NCBI RefSeq assembly: GCF_029167105.1
Contig: NZ_JARFML010000008.1
Coordinates: 62,001 to 126,000 of the forward strand
DNA from: Bradyrhizobium yuanmingense
GTDB lineage: Bacteria; Pseudomonadota; Alphaproteobacteria; Rhizobiales; Xanthobacteraceae
Direction: 5' to 3'
DNA: 64,000 nucleotides
In this document: positions 24,412 through 33,058 of the stretch, in pieces
Layout of the letters: each line of letters starts with the position of its first letter
Numbering within the stretch: the first letter of the stretch is position 1
Notes under the pieces: model-generated
Told to the model about the DNA's origin: nothing
The model's database searches: none
The model's input: the letters and a program-made list of their open reading frames with translations, nothing else
Made by a program: the position numbers and the translations under genes

Positions 24412-25158
24412 TCAAGGCGATGCCGGCGCGCCCTCTTGGGGCTCGGTCAGGTGCTCGATCGCTGCCGTCCGTTTGTTGCGCAGATGCTGGAACAGGATGT
24501 CACTGAGCTCGCTCCCGGCGCGGCGGCGCAGCGCATCGAGGATGGCCTCGTGCTCGCGCATGGCTTCCGCCCAGCGCTGCCGCTTGCGGGCGAAATTGGC
24601 GGAGTAGCGGACGCGGCGAATGCGGCCGGCGAAATTGGCGTAGGCAATCTTCAGCGTATCGTTGCGTGCGGCATCGACGATGCTCTCGTGGATGCGCTGG
24701 TTGGCCTGGAAATAGCCGTGCATGTCGCGATGCAGGTAATGGCCGTACATCTCGTAGTGCAGCTGCTCGATCGCCGTGATTTCCGCATCCGTTATGGCTT
24801 CGCAGGCGAGGCGCCCTGCCAGGCTTTCCAGGCCTGCCATGACGTCGAACAGTTCCTCGAGATCGCGCTGGCTGAGCTGGCGCACCCGTGCGCCGCGGTT
24901 GGGCAATAGCTCGATCAGGCCCTCGGCGGCGAGCACCTTGAGCGCCTCGCGCAACGGTGTGCGGGAGATGCCGAGCATCTCGCAGAGCTGCCGCTCGGGA
25001 ACGCGCGCGCCTTCAGGAATATTGCCTTCGACCACGTAATCGCGCAGCCGCAGCAGGATCTCGCCATGCAGCGAGGGCTCGTGACGGTTTTCCTGGCGAT
25101 CGCCATTGCCGGCGGACGGGGTGATCGGAACCCCGGTGTCGGGAATCGTGGATTTCAT
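24412..25158 (-). CDS. GntR-family regulator, FCD (FadR) subfamily
   Basis: 248 residues. A winged helix-turn-helix (about 30-95: RLRDYVVEGNIPEGARVPER, SRTPLREALKVLAAEGLIEL) is followed by an all-helical FCD ligand domain (about 105-230) with the metal-ligand pattern of Asp/His residues (FDVMAGLES, HYEMYGHY, NQRIHESIV). It probably senses a carboxylic acid and controls the oxidase/GlcG genes downstream and the divergent aminotransferase genes, since a 14-base motif is repeated in front of both. ATG 25158 was chosen; the frame extends further upstream but through the intergenic region. Confidence 0.88.
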   Translation of the reverse strand: MKSTIPDTGVPITPSAGNGDRQENRHEPSLHGEILLRLRDYVVEGNIPEGARVPERQLCEMLGISRTPLREALKVLAAEGLIELLPNRGARVRQLSQRDLEELFDVMAGLESLAGRLACEAITDAEITAIEQLHYEMYGHYLHRDMHGYFQANQRIHESIVDAARNDTLKIAYANFAGRIRRVRYSANFARKRQRWAEAMREHEAILDALRRRAGSELSDILFQHLRNKRTAAIEHLTEPQEGAPASP

Positions 25159-25237
25159 TTGCAGCACAGTAGTTTGCCCGGTTGATCGCGTCGACGCTCG
25201 CAATCGAATACCAGATTTCGATTGAAGGGACAAAAAA

Positions 25238-25251
25238 TGAATGCAAAATGG
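25238..25251. promoter_or_regulatory. Candidate GntR operator upstream of the aminotransferase operon
   Basis: TGAATGCAAAATGG, identical to 24383-24396, within the 133-base gap between the divergent gntR-type gene and the first aminotransferase gene (ATG 25292). Confidence 0.5.
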
Positions 25252-25291
25252 CCGGCAGAGCCGGCCATAACCCGCCGAAAGGGAGCTTTGC

Positions 25292-26494
25292 ATGCCTCAG
25301 GGACGCCATTTCCTACAGATTCCGGGCCCGAGCCCGGTCCCCGAGCGCGTCCTGCGCGCGATGGACATGCCTGTCATCGACCACCGCAGCACCGAATTCG
25401 GCGAGCTCGGCCGCACCGTGCTCGAAGGCAGCCAGCAGATCTTCCAGACCAGGGGGCCGGTCGTGATCTTCCCCTCGTCGGGGACCGGCGCCTGGGAAGC
25501 CGCGATCGTCAACACGCTGTCGCCGGGCGACAAGGTGCTGATGGTCGAGACCGGCCATTTCGCCACCATGTGGCGGCAGATGGCGGGGCGCTTCGGCGTC
25601 GAGGTCGATTTCGTCCCGGGCGACTGGCGCCGCGGCGCCGATCCCGCGGTGATCGAGGCCAAGCTCTCCGAAGACGCCGCGCGCACCATCAAGGCGGTGA
25701 TGGTCGTGCACAACGAGACCTCGACCGGCGCGACCAGCCGCATCGCCGAGATCCGTGCCGCGATCGACCGCGCCTCGCATCCGGCACTCTTGATGGTCGA
25801 TACCATCTCCTCGCTCGGCTCGGTCGACTATCGTCATGACGAGTGGAAGGTCGATGTCAGCGTCAGCTGCTCGCAAAAGGGTTTCATGCTGCCACCCGGC
25901 CTCGGCTTCAACGCGATCTCGGACAAGGCCCTGGCTGCGTCCAGGACCAACAAGATGCCACGGTCCTATTTCGACTGGGAGGAGATGCTCAAGCCCAACG
26001 CCAAGGGCTTCTTCCCCTATACGCCAGCGACCAATCTGCTCTACGGCCTGCGCGAGGCGATCGCGATGCTGCTGGAGGAGGGGCTCGACAATGTCTTTGC
26101 CCGGCATCAGCGCCTGGCGGCCGCGACGCGGGCCGCGGTCAACCATTGGGGCCTCGAAGTGCTCTGCCAGGAGCCTTCGGAGTTCTCGCCGGTGCTCACA
26201 GCGGTGCTGATGCCGCCGGGGCATGATGCCGATCAGTTCCGGAAAGTCGTGCTCGACAATTACAACATGTCGCTCGGCTCGGGCCTGTCGAAGGTCGCCG
26301 GCAAGGTCTTTCGCATCGGCCATCTCGGCGAATGCAACGCGCTGACGCTGCTCGGCGCGCTCACCGGCGTCGAGATGGGCCTGTCGGTAGCCGGCGTGCC
26401 GCACCGCTCCGGCGGCGTCGATGTCGCGATGAAGCTGCTGCAGCAGCGCCCGCAGGGCAATGCGGCGCCGCATCTGAAGATCGTCGGCACGTAA
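25292..26494 (+). CDS. Class V aminotransferase, serine/alanine--glyoxylate type (copy 1)
   Basis: 400 residues, fold type I PLP enzyme. FPSSGTGAWEA near 60-70 binds cofactor phosphate, MVDTISSLGS near 168 holds the PLP-ring aspartate, and Lys196 in CSQKG should form the Schiff base. Similar proteins transfer amino groups from serine or alanine to glyoxylate. The gene starts a plus-strand unit with a paralogue, a crotonase and a TctCBA transporter. AAAGGGAG precedes the ATG. Linkage to the hydroxyacid oxidase (which can yield 2-oxo acids such as glyoxylate) suggests amination of that product. Confidence 0.88.
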   Translation: MPQGRHFLQIPGPSPVPERVLRAMDMPVIDHRSTEFGELGRTVLEGSQQIFQTRGPVVIFPSSGTGAWEAAIVNTLSPGDKVLMVETGHFATMWRQMAGRFGVEVDFVPGDWRRGADPAVIEAKLSEDAARTIKAVMVVHNETSTGATSRIAEIRAAIDRASHPALLMVDTISSLGSVDYRHDEWKVDVSVSCSQKGFMLPPGLGFNAISDKALAASRTNKMPRSYFDWEEMLKPNAKGFFPYTPATNLLYGLREAIAMLLEEGLDNVFARHQRLAAATRAAVNHWGLEVLCQEPSEFSPVLTAVLMPPGHDADQFRKVVLDNYNMSLGSGLSKVAGKVFRIGHLGECNALTLLGALTGVEMGLSVAGVPHRSGGVDVAMKLLQQRPQGNAAPHLKIVGT

Positions 26495-26624
26495 GGTGGT
26501 CGGATGGAGCGGCCGAGGGCGGGTCGCCACGCTATGCAGAACGGCCCTTTGGAGGAGAGGACAAGCCGGTCAAATGGTGCTATTCGGCGCCCACCAAACC
26601 AAGGCAAGACCGGGAAGGACGCCG

Positions 26625-27824
26625 ATGACCGTGCATACTGGAAGGCATTTCCTACAAATTCCAGGACCGACCAACGTGCCCGACCGGGTGCTGCGGGCGA
26701 TGGACATGCCGACGCTGGACCATCGCGGTCCGGAGTTCGCCGAGCTCGGTTTTGCCGTGCTTGCCGCAATGCAGCGCGTATTCCGCACCAAGCAGCCCGT
26801 GATCATCTTCCCCTCGTCCGGTACCGGCGCCTGGGAAGCGGCGATGGTCAACGTGTTCGCGCCCGGCGACAGGGTCTTGATGTGCGAGACCGGCCAGTTC
26901 GCCGTGCTGTGGCGCGGCATCGCCGACAAGTTCAAGCTCGATGTCGACTTCATCCCGAGCGACTGGCGCCACGGCGCCGATCTTGCCGAGATCGAGAAGC
27001 GTCTTGCCGCCGACAAGCAGCACGCCATCAAGGCGGTCTGCGTCGTGCACAACGAGACCTCGACCGGCTGCGTGACGCCGCCGCTGGAGGTGCGCAAGAT
27101 CCTCGACCGCATTAAGCATCCGGCGCTGCTGATGGTCGACACCATCTCCGGCCTCGGTTCGATGGAATATGAGCACGACGCCTGGGGCATCGACGTCTCG
27201 GTCGCGGGCTCGCAGAAGGGCCTGATGCTGCCGCCGGGCCTCGGCTTCAACGCCGTCTCGGAGAAGGCGCTCGCGGTCGCCAAGGCGAACCCCGGCATGC
27301 GCTCCTACTGGGATTGGCAAGAGGTCATCAGCTTCAACAAGCTCGGCACCTTCCCCTACACGCCCGCGACGAACCTGCTCTACGGCCTGCGCGAGGCGGT
27401 GAAGATGCTGGAGGAGGAGGGCTTGGAGAACGTCTGGACCCGCCACAAGCGCCACGGCGCCGCGACGCGTGCTGCGGTCAAGGTCTGGGGCTTGGAGACG
27501 CAATGTGCCGATCCCGCCGCGCATTCGCCGGCGCTGACCGGCGTGCGCGTGCCCGAGGGCTTTGATGCCGACGCCTTCCGCAAGGTGGTGCTGGAAAACT
27601 TCGATATGTCGCTCGGCACCGGCCTGAACAAGGTCAAGGGCAAGGTGTTCCGCATCGGCCATATCGGCCATTTCAACGATCTGATGCTGATGGGCACGCT
27701 CGCCGGCGTCGAGATGGGCCTCGACCTCGCAAAGATCCCGCACCGGAGCGGCGGCGTATTGGCGGCCATGGACGTCCTCAAGGGACGCGACGTGGTGCCG
27801 ATGACCACGGCTCAAGTCGCCTAA
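26625..27824 (+). CDS. Class V aminotransferase, serine/alanine--glyoxylate type (copy 2)
   Basis: 399 residues and clearly homologous to the preceding gene along its whole length (for example GRHFLQIPGP, FPSSGTGAWEA, VVHNETSTG, GSQKGLMLPPGLGFN, FPYTPATNLLYGLREA shared with small changes). PLP lysine is in GSQKG. ATG 26625 has GGAAGGA upstream; a longer frame to the left lacks family sequence. The two copies probably arose by tandem duplication and may differ in amino donor. Gap to copy 1 is 130 bases and shows nothing notable. Confidence 0.88.
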   Translation: MTVHTGRHFLQIPGPTNVPDRVLRAMDMPTLDHRGPEFAELGFAVLAAMQRVFRTKQPVIIFPSSGTGAWEAAMVNVFAPGDRVLMCETGQFAVLWRGIADKFKLDVDFIPSDWRHGADLAEIEKRLAADKQHAIKAVCVVHNETSTGCVTPPLEVRKILDRIKHPALLMVDTISGLGSMEYEHDAWGIDVSVAGSQKGLMLPPGLGFNAVSEKALAVAKANPGMRSYWDWQEVISFNKLGTFPYTPATNLLYGLREAVKMLEEEGLENVWTRHKRHGAATRAAVKVWGLETQCADPAAHSPALTGVRVPEGFDADAFRKVVLENFDMSLGTGLNKVKGKVFRIGHIGHFNDLMLMGTLAGVEMGLDLAKIPHRSGGVLAAMDVLKGRDVVPMTTAQVA

Positions 27825-27880
27825 GGCTCAGGTTGCCTGAGGGCGGCCTGGCTGAACTGTAGTGAAGAAAGTGAGCTGCG

Positions 27881-28678
27881 ATGAACGCACCGACGACTGC
27901 CAACGAAGACCTGCTCTACTCCGTCACGGACGGCATCGCGCGGATCACCTTCAACCGCCCACAGGCGCGCAACGCCATGACCTTCGCCATGTATGACCGC
28001 ATGGCGGAGATCTGCCAGGAGATCAACGCCGACCGTTCGATCAAGGCGCTGATCCTGACCGGCGCGGGCGACAAGGCGTTCGCCTCCGGCACGGACATCT
28101 CGCAATTCCGCGCCTTCAAGACCGCGCAGGATGCGCTCGACTACGAGGCGCGCATCGATCGCGTGCTCGGCACGCTCGAGCAGTGCCGCGTGCCGGTGAT
28201 CGCGGCGATCGCCGGCGCCTGCACCGGCGGCGGCGCAGGGATCGCGGCCTGCTGCGACCTCCGCATCGGCACCGAGACGACGCGGATGGGCTTTCCGATC
28301 GCGCGCACGCTCGGCAACTGCCTGTCGATGTCCAACATCAGCCGCATCGTCGCGCTGATCGGTCCCGCCCGCACCAAGGATATGATCTTCAAGGCGCGCC
28401 TGGTCGAGGCACAGGAGGCGCTGGCGCTCGGCCTGCTCAACGAGGTCGTGCCTGACGTTGAGACGCTGCAACGCCGCGCCGACGAGACTGCAAAGCTCGT
28501 CGCCAGCCACGCGCCGCTGACGCTGGAAGCGACCAAGGAAGCCGTGCGCCGCATCCGCCGCACGCTCTCGCGCGAGGAAGGCGAGGACCTGATCCTGAAA
28601 GCCTATATGAGCGAAGATTTCCGCGAGGGAATGGACGCTTTTCTCAACAAGCGCGCGCCGGTCTGGAAGGGCAAGTAA
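27881..28678 (+). CDS. Enoyl-CoA hydratase/isomerase family protein
   Basis: 265 residues, crotonase superfamily: FNRPQARNAMTF near 20-30, GDKAFASGTDIS near 65 (oxyanion hole), and AGACTGGGAGIAACCDLRI near 110-125. The usual glutamate pair of 2-enoyl-CoA hydratases is not clear at these positions, so the reaction is uncertain. It lies 56 bases after the second aminotransferase and may share its transcript. It is only distantly like the crotonase at 19978. Confidence 0.86.
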   Translation: MNAPTTANEDLLYSVTDGIARITFNRPQARNAMTFAMYDRMAEICQEINADRSIKALILTGAGDKAFASGTDISQFRAFKTAQDALDYEARIDRVLGTLEQCRVPVIAAIAGACTGGGAGIAACCDLRIGTETTRMGFPIARTLGNCLSMSNISRIVALIGPARTKDMIFKARLVEAQEALALGLLNEVVPDVETLQRRADETAKLVASHAPLTLEATKEAVRRIRRTLSREEGEDLILKAYMSEDFREGMDAFLNKRAPVWKGK

Positions 28679-28821
28679 TTCTCGCGGACTTCGGATTCGT
28701 CAGTCGAAAGTCATATGCGTGCAATTGCGCGTCTGCTTGAACTTCGCACGATTACTCCGCACTATGCAGGGATAGAACTTTCCGCACCTACAACTCAAAA
28801 AAACACAAGGGGACGAAACTC

Positions 28822-29808
28822 GTGCGAATTCCAGTGAAAGCCCTCGGCGCTGCGACGGCGCTGTTATTGAGCACGCCGGCCGTGGCGGCCTGGGAGCCGA
28901 CGAAACCGGTGGAGATCGTGGTGGCGGCGGGCGCGGGTGGCGCCTCCGACCAGATGGCGCGGATGATGCAGGCCGCGATCCAGAAGAACAATCTGATGAA
29001 GCAGCCGATGGTGGTCTCGCTCAAGGGCGGCGCCTCGGGCGCGGAAGCGCTGATGTACATGAAGTCCAGCGAGGGCGATCCCAACAAGGTGCTGATCGCC
29101 TATTCGCTGATCTACATGCTGCCGCTGTCGGCGAAGATCCCGTTCAACTGGCGCGAGCTGACGCCGGTCTCCGTGGTGGCGCTCGACCAGTTCGTGCTGT
29201 GGGACAACAGCGCGGGCCCCAAGACGTTGAAGGAGTTCGTCGCGGCCGCCAAGGCTGCGAGCGCGCCGTTCAAGATGGGCGGTACCGGCTCCAAGCGCGA
29301 GGACCACGTGCTCACCGTGTTCCTGGAGCAGAAGACCGGCGCGAAATTCTCCTATCTGCCCTACAAATCCGGCGGCGAGGCCGCGACCCAGCTGGTCGGC
29401 AACCATACCGAAGCCAACGTCAACAACCCCTCCGAAAATCTCGAGGTCTGGCGCGCCGGCCAGGTGCGTCCGCTCTGCGTGTTCGACAGGGAGCGCATTG
29501 CCTATACGACCAAGGTGACCGACACCCAGTCCTGGGCCGACATACCGACCTGCAAGGAGGAGGGCGTCGACGTGCAATATCTGATGCTGCGCGCGATGTT
29601 CCTGCCCGGCAAGGTCACGCCGGAGCAGCAGGCGTTCTACGTCGATCTGTTCCACAAGGTGACGCAGACCGCGGAGTACAAGGACTACATGGAGAAGCAG
29701 GCCTTGAAGCCGATCTTCCTCACCGGCAAGGACATGGTGCAATTCCTCGAGGAGGACGATGCGCTGAACAAGTCGCTGATGACGGAAGCCGGTTTCGTCG
29801 CGAAGTAG
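28822..29808 (+). CDS. tctC: Tripartite tricarboxylate transporter substrate-binding protein (TctC/Bug family)
   Basis: 328 residues from GTG 28822 with AGGGGA upstream. A signal peptide (ALGAATALLLSTPAVAA) is followed by WEPTKPVEIVVAAGAGGASD, the typical Bug-family N-terminus, and FKMGGTGSKREDHVLTVFLE in the ligand cleft. It captures a carboxylate in the periplasm for the TctAB permease encoded next. Regulation may be through the GntR system upstream. Confidence 0.9.
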   Translation: MRIPVKALGAATALLLSTPAVAAWEPTKPVEIVVAAGAGGASDQMARMMQAAIQKNNLMKQPMVVSLKGGASGAEALMYMKSSEGDPNKVLIAYSLIYMLPLSAKIPFNWRELTPVSVVALDQFVLWDNSAGPKTLKEFVAAAKAASAPFKMGGTGSKREDHVLTVFLEQKTGAKFSYLPYKSGGEAATQLVGNHTEANVNNPSENLEVWRAGQVRPLCVFDRERIAYTTKVTDTQSWADIPTCKEEGVDVQYLMLRAMFLPGKVTPEQQAFYVDLFHKVTQTAEYKDYMEKQALKPIFLTGKDMVQFLEEDDALNKSLMTEAGFVAK

Positions 29809-29821
29809 CTCTCTCTTCTCT

Positions 29822-29855
29822 TCTCCCTCTGCCTGTTCTTGCGGGGAGAGGGAGA
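29822..29855 (+). other. Intergenic mRNA hairpin between tctC and tctB
   Basis: TCTCCCTCT, 16 bases, then its exact complement AGAGGGAGA. It sits 14 bases after the tctC stop and 27 before tctB. No T-run follows, so rather than a full terminator it may protect the upstream message and keep the binding protein in excess. Similar G/A-rich arms recur in Bradyrhizobium intergenic DNA. Confidence 0.5.
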
Positions 29856-29882
29856 TTTGAACGCAGTCTGTCCAAACAGTCC

Positions 29883-30425
29883 ATGTCCCAAACAGATATC
29901 GAGATCGTCGTCGAGGATCCCACCGCGCCCGAAGACGATTCCCCTTCCGTCGTCTCTTCCGGCACGATCGAGATATTCGTCTGCCTGCTGCTGCTCGCGC
30001 TCGCGGTCACGCTTGGCTACGACAATTGGCGCACCGGCGCGTCCTGGGATGCGACCGGGCCGGAGCCCGGCTATTTCCCGTTCTATCTGTCCGTCATTCT
30101 CGCCGGCGGCAGCCTCTACGGCCTGATCGCCGCGCTGCTTGCGCGGCGCGCCTCGCCCGGAACCTTCGTCACGCGCGCGCAAGGCCGCCGCGTGCTGGCG
30201 GTGTTCGTGCCGACGCTGCTGTTCTGCCTGGCGACGCAGTTCCTCGGCCTCTATGTCGCGAGCTTTCTCCTGATCGCGGGCTTCATGCGGCTGGTCGGCC
30301 GGATCGCGCTGTGGAAGTCCCTGCTCACAGCCTTCGCGTTCACGGCGGTCATGTTCGTCACCTTCGACGTCGCCTTCGACGTCATCATGCCGAAGGGGCC
30401 GCTCGAAGCGGCCCTCGGCCGCTAG
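29883..30425 (+). CDS. tctB: Tripartite tricarboxylate transporter small membrane subunit (TctB family)
   Basis: 180 residues with four membrane helices (about 36-54, 76-98, 115-150 as two, 155-170) after an acidic N-terminal tail rich in Asp and Glu (IEIVVEDPTAPEDD). Contains PEPGYFPFYLS, a TctB signature. ATG 29883 is the first start giving this tail; upstream codons in frame overlap tctC in another frame. Confidence 0.86.
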   Translation: MSQTDIEIVVEDPTAPEDDSPSVVSSGTIEIFVCLLLLALAVTLGYDNWRTGASWDATGPEPGYFPFYLSVILAGGSLYGLIAALLARRASPGTFVTRAQGRRVLAVFVPTLLFCLATQFLGLYVASFLLIAGFMRLVGRIALWKSLLTAFAFTAVMFVTFDVAFDVIMPKGPLEAALGR

Positions 30426-30441
30426 GCGGAGCCCCCGCGCG

Positions 30442-31968
30442 ATGGAAGCTCTCGGTCTCCTGCTCCACGGCTTTGCCGTCCTGCTGACGTGGAAGACGCT
30501 CGTGCTCATGATGGTCGGGCTGGTGCTCGGCATCTTCGTCGGCGTGCTCCCCGGGCTCGGCGGCCCCAACGGCGTTGCGATCCTGTTGCCGCTGACTTTC
30601 ACGATGGACCCGACCTCGGCCATCGTGATGCTGTCCTGCATCTATTGGGGCGCCTTGTTCGGCGGTGCCATCACCTCGATCCTGTTCAACATCCCGGGCG
30701 AAGCCTGGTCGGTCGCGACCACTTTCGACGGCTATCCGATGGCGCAGCAGGGCAGGGCGGCGGAGGCGCTGACCGCGGCGTTCACCTCCTCCTTCGTCGG
30801 CTCGCTGGTCGCGGTGCTCCTGATCACCTTCCTCGCGCCAATGATCTCGTCCTTTGCGCTGAAATTCGGCCCGCCCGAGTTCTTCGCGGTGTATCTTCTC
30901 ACCTTCTGCTCCTTCGTCGGCCTCGGGCGCGAAGCCAAGCACAAGACCGTCATCTCGATGTCGCTGGGCCTGCTGCTGGCCGGCATCGGCATGGATACGG
31001 TGTCCGGCAGTCTGCGCATGACCTTCGGCTCGCCGGAGCTCTTGCGCGGCATCAACTTCCTGGTCGCTGTCATCGGCCTGTTCGGCATCAGCGAGATCCT
31101 GCTGACGATGGAGGAGCGCCTTGCGCTGCGTGGGCATGCGGCTAGCATCTCGCTGCGCGTCGTGCTCGGCGTCTGGAAGGATCTGCCGAAATACTGGGTG
31201 ACGCTGCTGCGCTCCTCCTTCATCGGTTGCTGGCTCGGCATCACCCCGGGCGGTGCGATCGCGGCCTCCTTCATGGGCTACAATCTGGCAAAACGCTTCG
31301 CCAAGGAGCCCGCGAGCTTCGGCAAGGGCCGCATCGAGGGCGTGTTCGCGCCGGAGACGGCGGCGCATGCCTCCGGCACCTCGGCGCTGCTGCCGATGCT
31401 GGCGCTCGGCATTCCCGGCTCGGGCACGGCCGCGATCCTGCTCGGCGGGCTGATGGTGTGGGGCCTCAATCCGGGGCCGCTACTGTTCGTCGAGCACAAG
31501 GATTTTGTCTGGGGCCTGATCGCCTCGATGTATCTCGGCAACGTCGTCGGCCTCGTGCTGGTGCTGACGACGGTGCCGATCTTCGCCTCGATCCTGCGTG
31601 TGCCCTTCGCGGCGGTGGCGCCGATGATCGTGGTATCCTGCGCGATCGGCGCCTATGCCATCCAGAACGCGATGTTCGACGTCTGGCTGATGCTGGGCTT
31701 CGGCGTGGTCGGTTACGTCTTCAAGAAGATCGGCATTCCGCTGGCGCCGTTCACCCTGGCGCTCGTGCTCGGCAACCGTGCCGAGGATGCCTTCCGCCTG
31801 TCGATGATCGGCTCGGGCGGCACCCTGAAGGTGTTCTGGTCGAACGGCCTGGTCGGCTCGATCACGACGCTGGCGCTTCTGCTGCTGTTCTGGCCGGTGA
31901 TCGACGGCCTGCTCGGCCGTACTGGCCGGAGGGCCGCGGGGCAAAACGACGGCGCAACGAAAAGTTGA
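30442..31968 (+). CDS. tctA: Tripartite tricarboxylate transporter large permease (TctA family)
   Basis: 508 residues, about eleven to twelve membrane segments, normal TctA length. Family hallmarks are LPGLGGPNGVAILLPLTF, ITSILFNIPGE near 75, and LGIPGSGTAAILLGGLMVWG near 325. It is the transport subunit for the substrate bound by TctC. Sixteen bases separate it from tctB. Confidence 0.93.
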   Translation: MEALGLLLHGFAVLLTWKTLVLMMVGLVLGIFVGVLPGLGGPNGVAILLPLTFTMDPTSAIVMLSCIYWGALFGGAITSILFNIPGEAWSVATTFDGYPMAQQGRAAEALTAAFTSSFVGSLVAVLLITFLAPMISSFALKFGPPEFFAVYLLTFCSFVGLGREAKHKTVISMSLGLLLAGIGMDTVSGSLRMTFGSPELLRGINFLVAVIGLFGISEILLTMEERLALRGHAASISLRVVLGVWKDLPKYWVTLLRSSFIGCWLGITPGGAIAASFMGYNLAKRFAKEPASFGKGRIEGVFAPETAAHASGTSALLPMLALGIPGSGTAAILLGGLMVWGLNPGPLLFVEHKDFVWGLIASMYLGNVVGLVLVLTTVPIFASILRVPFAAVAPMIVVSCAIGAYAIQNAMFDVWLMLGFGVVGYVFKKIGIPLAPFTLALVLGNRAEDAFRLSMIGSGGTLKVFWSNGLVGSITTLALLLLFWPVIDGLLGRTGRRAAGQNDGATKS

Positions 31969-32119
31969 ATTCTATCAGGGCCTTGGTTTTGATGTGTCGT
32001 CACTGTCCGGTCGCTCACGCCTTGTGATTGTTTCCAGATGTTGCTGTTGCGCGACAGACTGGGCCGGGCTTGGCGCTTATCCTTCCGGTAGATTTCTTTC
32101 TTTTTGACGGGGCATTGCA

Positions 32120-32992
32120 ATGAAGCAGGTTGTAATGGGAATTGTGGCGGCATCGCTGGTCGCGAGCAGCGCACTGGCCGCTGATCTGGCTTCAAAGCCC
32201 TACGTGAAGGCCCCAGCCGTCGTCGATCCGGTCTGGAGTTGGACGGGCTTCTATGCCGGTTTGAACGCAGGGTACAGCTGGGGGAGGGCGGAGACGACGG
32301 TGGCGCCGATCGCACTGCCGTTCCCGGCCACGCAATTCGGCTCGTTCGGCCAGAATGTCGATGGTTGGGTGGCCGGCGGTCAGCTGGGCTACAACTGGCA
32401 GTTGGATCCGAAATGGGTCGTTGGCCTCGAGGGCGACATTCAGGGGACCGGCGAGCGGTCGTCGCGGACGGTGACCACGACCAGCGCGCGCTACGGTTCG
32501 AATATCTTCGGTCTCCCGATCGGCACCGACTTCAACTCCATTGCGACGCTCACCGCAAATCTTTCCTACGACCTGCAGTGGTTCGCGACGTTCCGCGGCC
32601 GCGTCGGCGTCCTGTCGGATCCGCAGACACTCTGGTACGCCACCGGTGGTCTCGCTGTAGGCGAGTTCAAATATTCGTCCGCGACCACCCTTGGAATCCA
32701 GGTCTTCGGGCCGGGTCTCGGCGGCACGACTCCGGTCGGCGGGTTCAGCTTTCCGATCGGGCCGGGGACAACCAGCACCGACACCCGAGTCGGCTGGACG
32801 GTGGGCGCGGGCGTCGAACGCAAGTTCACCCGGAATTGGTCGGCCAAGCTCGAATATCTCTACATGGATTTCGGGAGCAAGACTTACTTCGCGGGGACCG
32901 CCAACCAGGCGGACGTGAGTTTCCACGATCACGTGCTGCGCGCCGGCTTCAACTATGCGTTCACTCCGACGCCCGTCGTCGCGAAATACTGA
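32120..32992 (+). CDS. Outer membrane beta-barrel porin (Omp25/Omp31 family)
   Basis: 290 residues with a signal peptide (MGIVAASLVASSALA) then WSWTGFYAGLNAGYSWGRAE, the classic first strand of rhizobial/Brucella Omp25-Omp31 proteins. Alternating hydrophobic strands continue to the C-terminus, including WSAKLEYLYMDFGSKTY and the last strand HVLRAGFNYAFTP. The exact end is not the common terminal Phe (it ends VVAKY). It probably serves structure or passive diffusion in the outer membrane. Alone in its unit; a terminator follows at 33018. Confidence 0.9.
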   Translation: MKQVVMGIVAASLVASSALAADLASKPYVKAPAVVDPVWSWTGFYAGLNAGYSWGRAETTVAPIALPFPATQFGSFGQNVDGWVAGGQLGYNWQLDPKWVVGLEGDIQGTGERSSRTVTTTSARYGSNIFGLPIGTDFNSIATLTANLSYDLQWFATFRGRVGVLSDPQTLWYATGGLAVGEFKYSSATTLGIQVFGPGLGGTTPVGGFSFPIGPGTTSTDTRVGWTVGAGVERKFTRNWSAKLEYLYMDFGSKTYFAGTANQADVSFHDHVLRAGFNYAFTPTPVVAKY

Positions 32993-33017
32993 GCTGTCCA
33001 GTGCAAACTGCCTTCGA

Positions 33018-33039
33018 TGCCCGGCGATCCTGCCGGGCA
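33018..33039 (+). terminator. Rho-independent-like terminator after the porin gene
   Basis: TGCCCGGC, six-base loop GATCCT, GCCGGGCA, then TTGTCGTTTCC. Eight perfect pairs with a modest T-rich tail, 26 bases after the porin stop and just before the stop of the convergent CoA-transferase gene. Confidence 0.75.
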
Positions 33040-33058
33040 TTGTCGTTTCCGACCGAGG

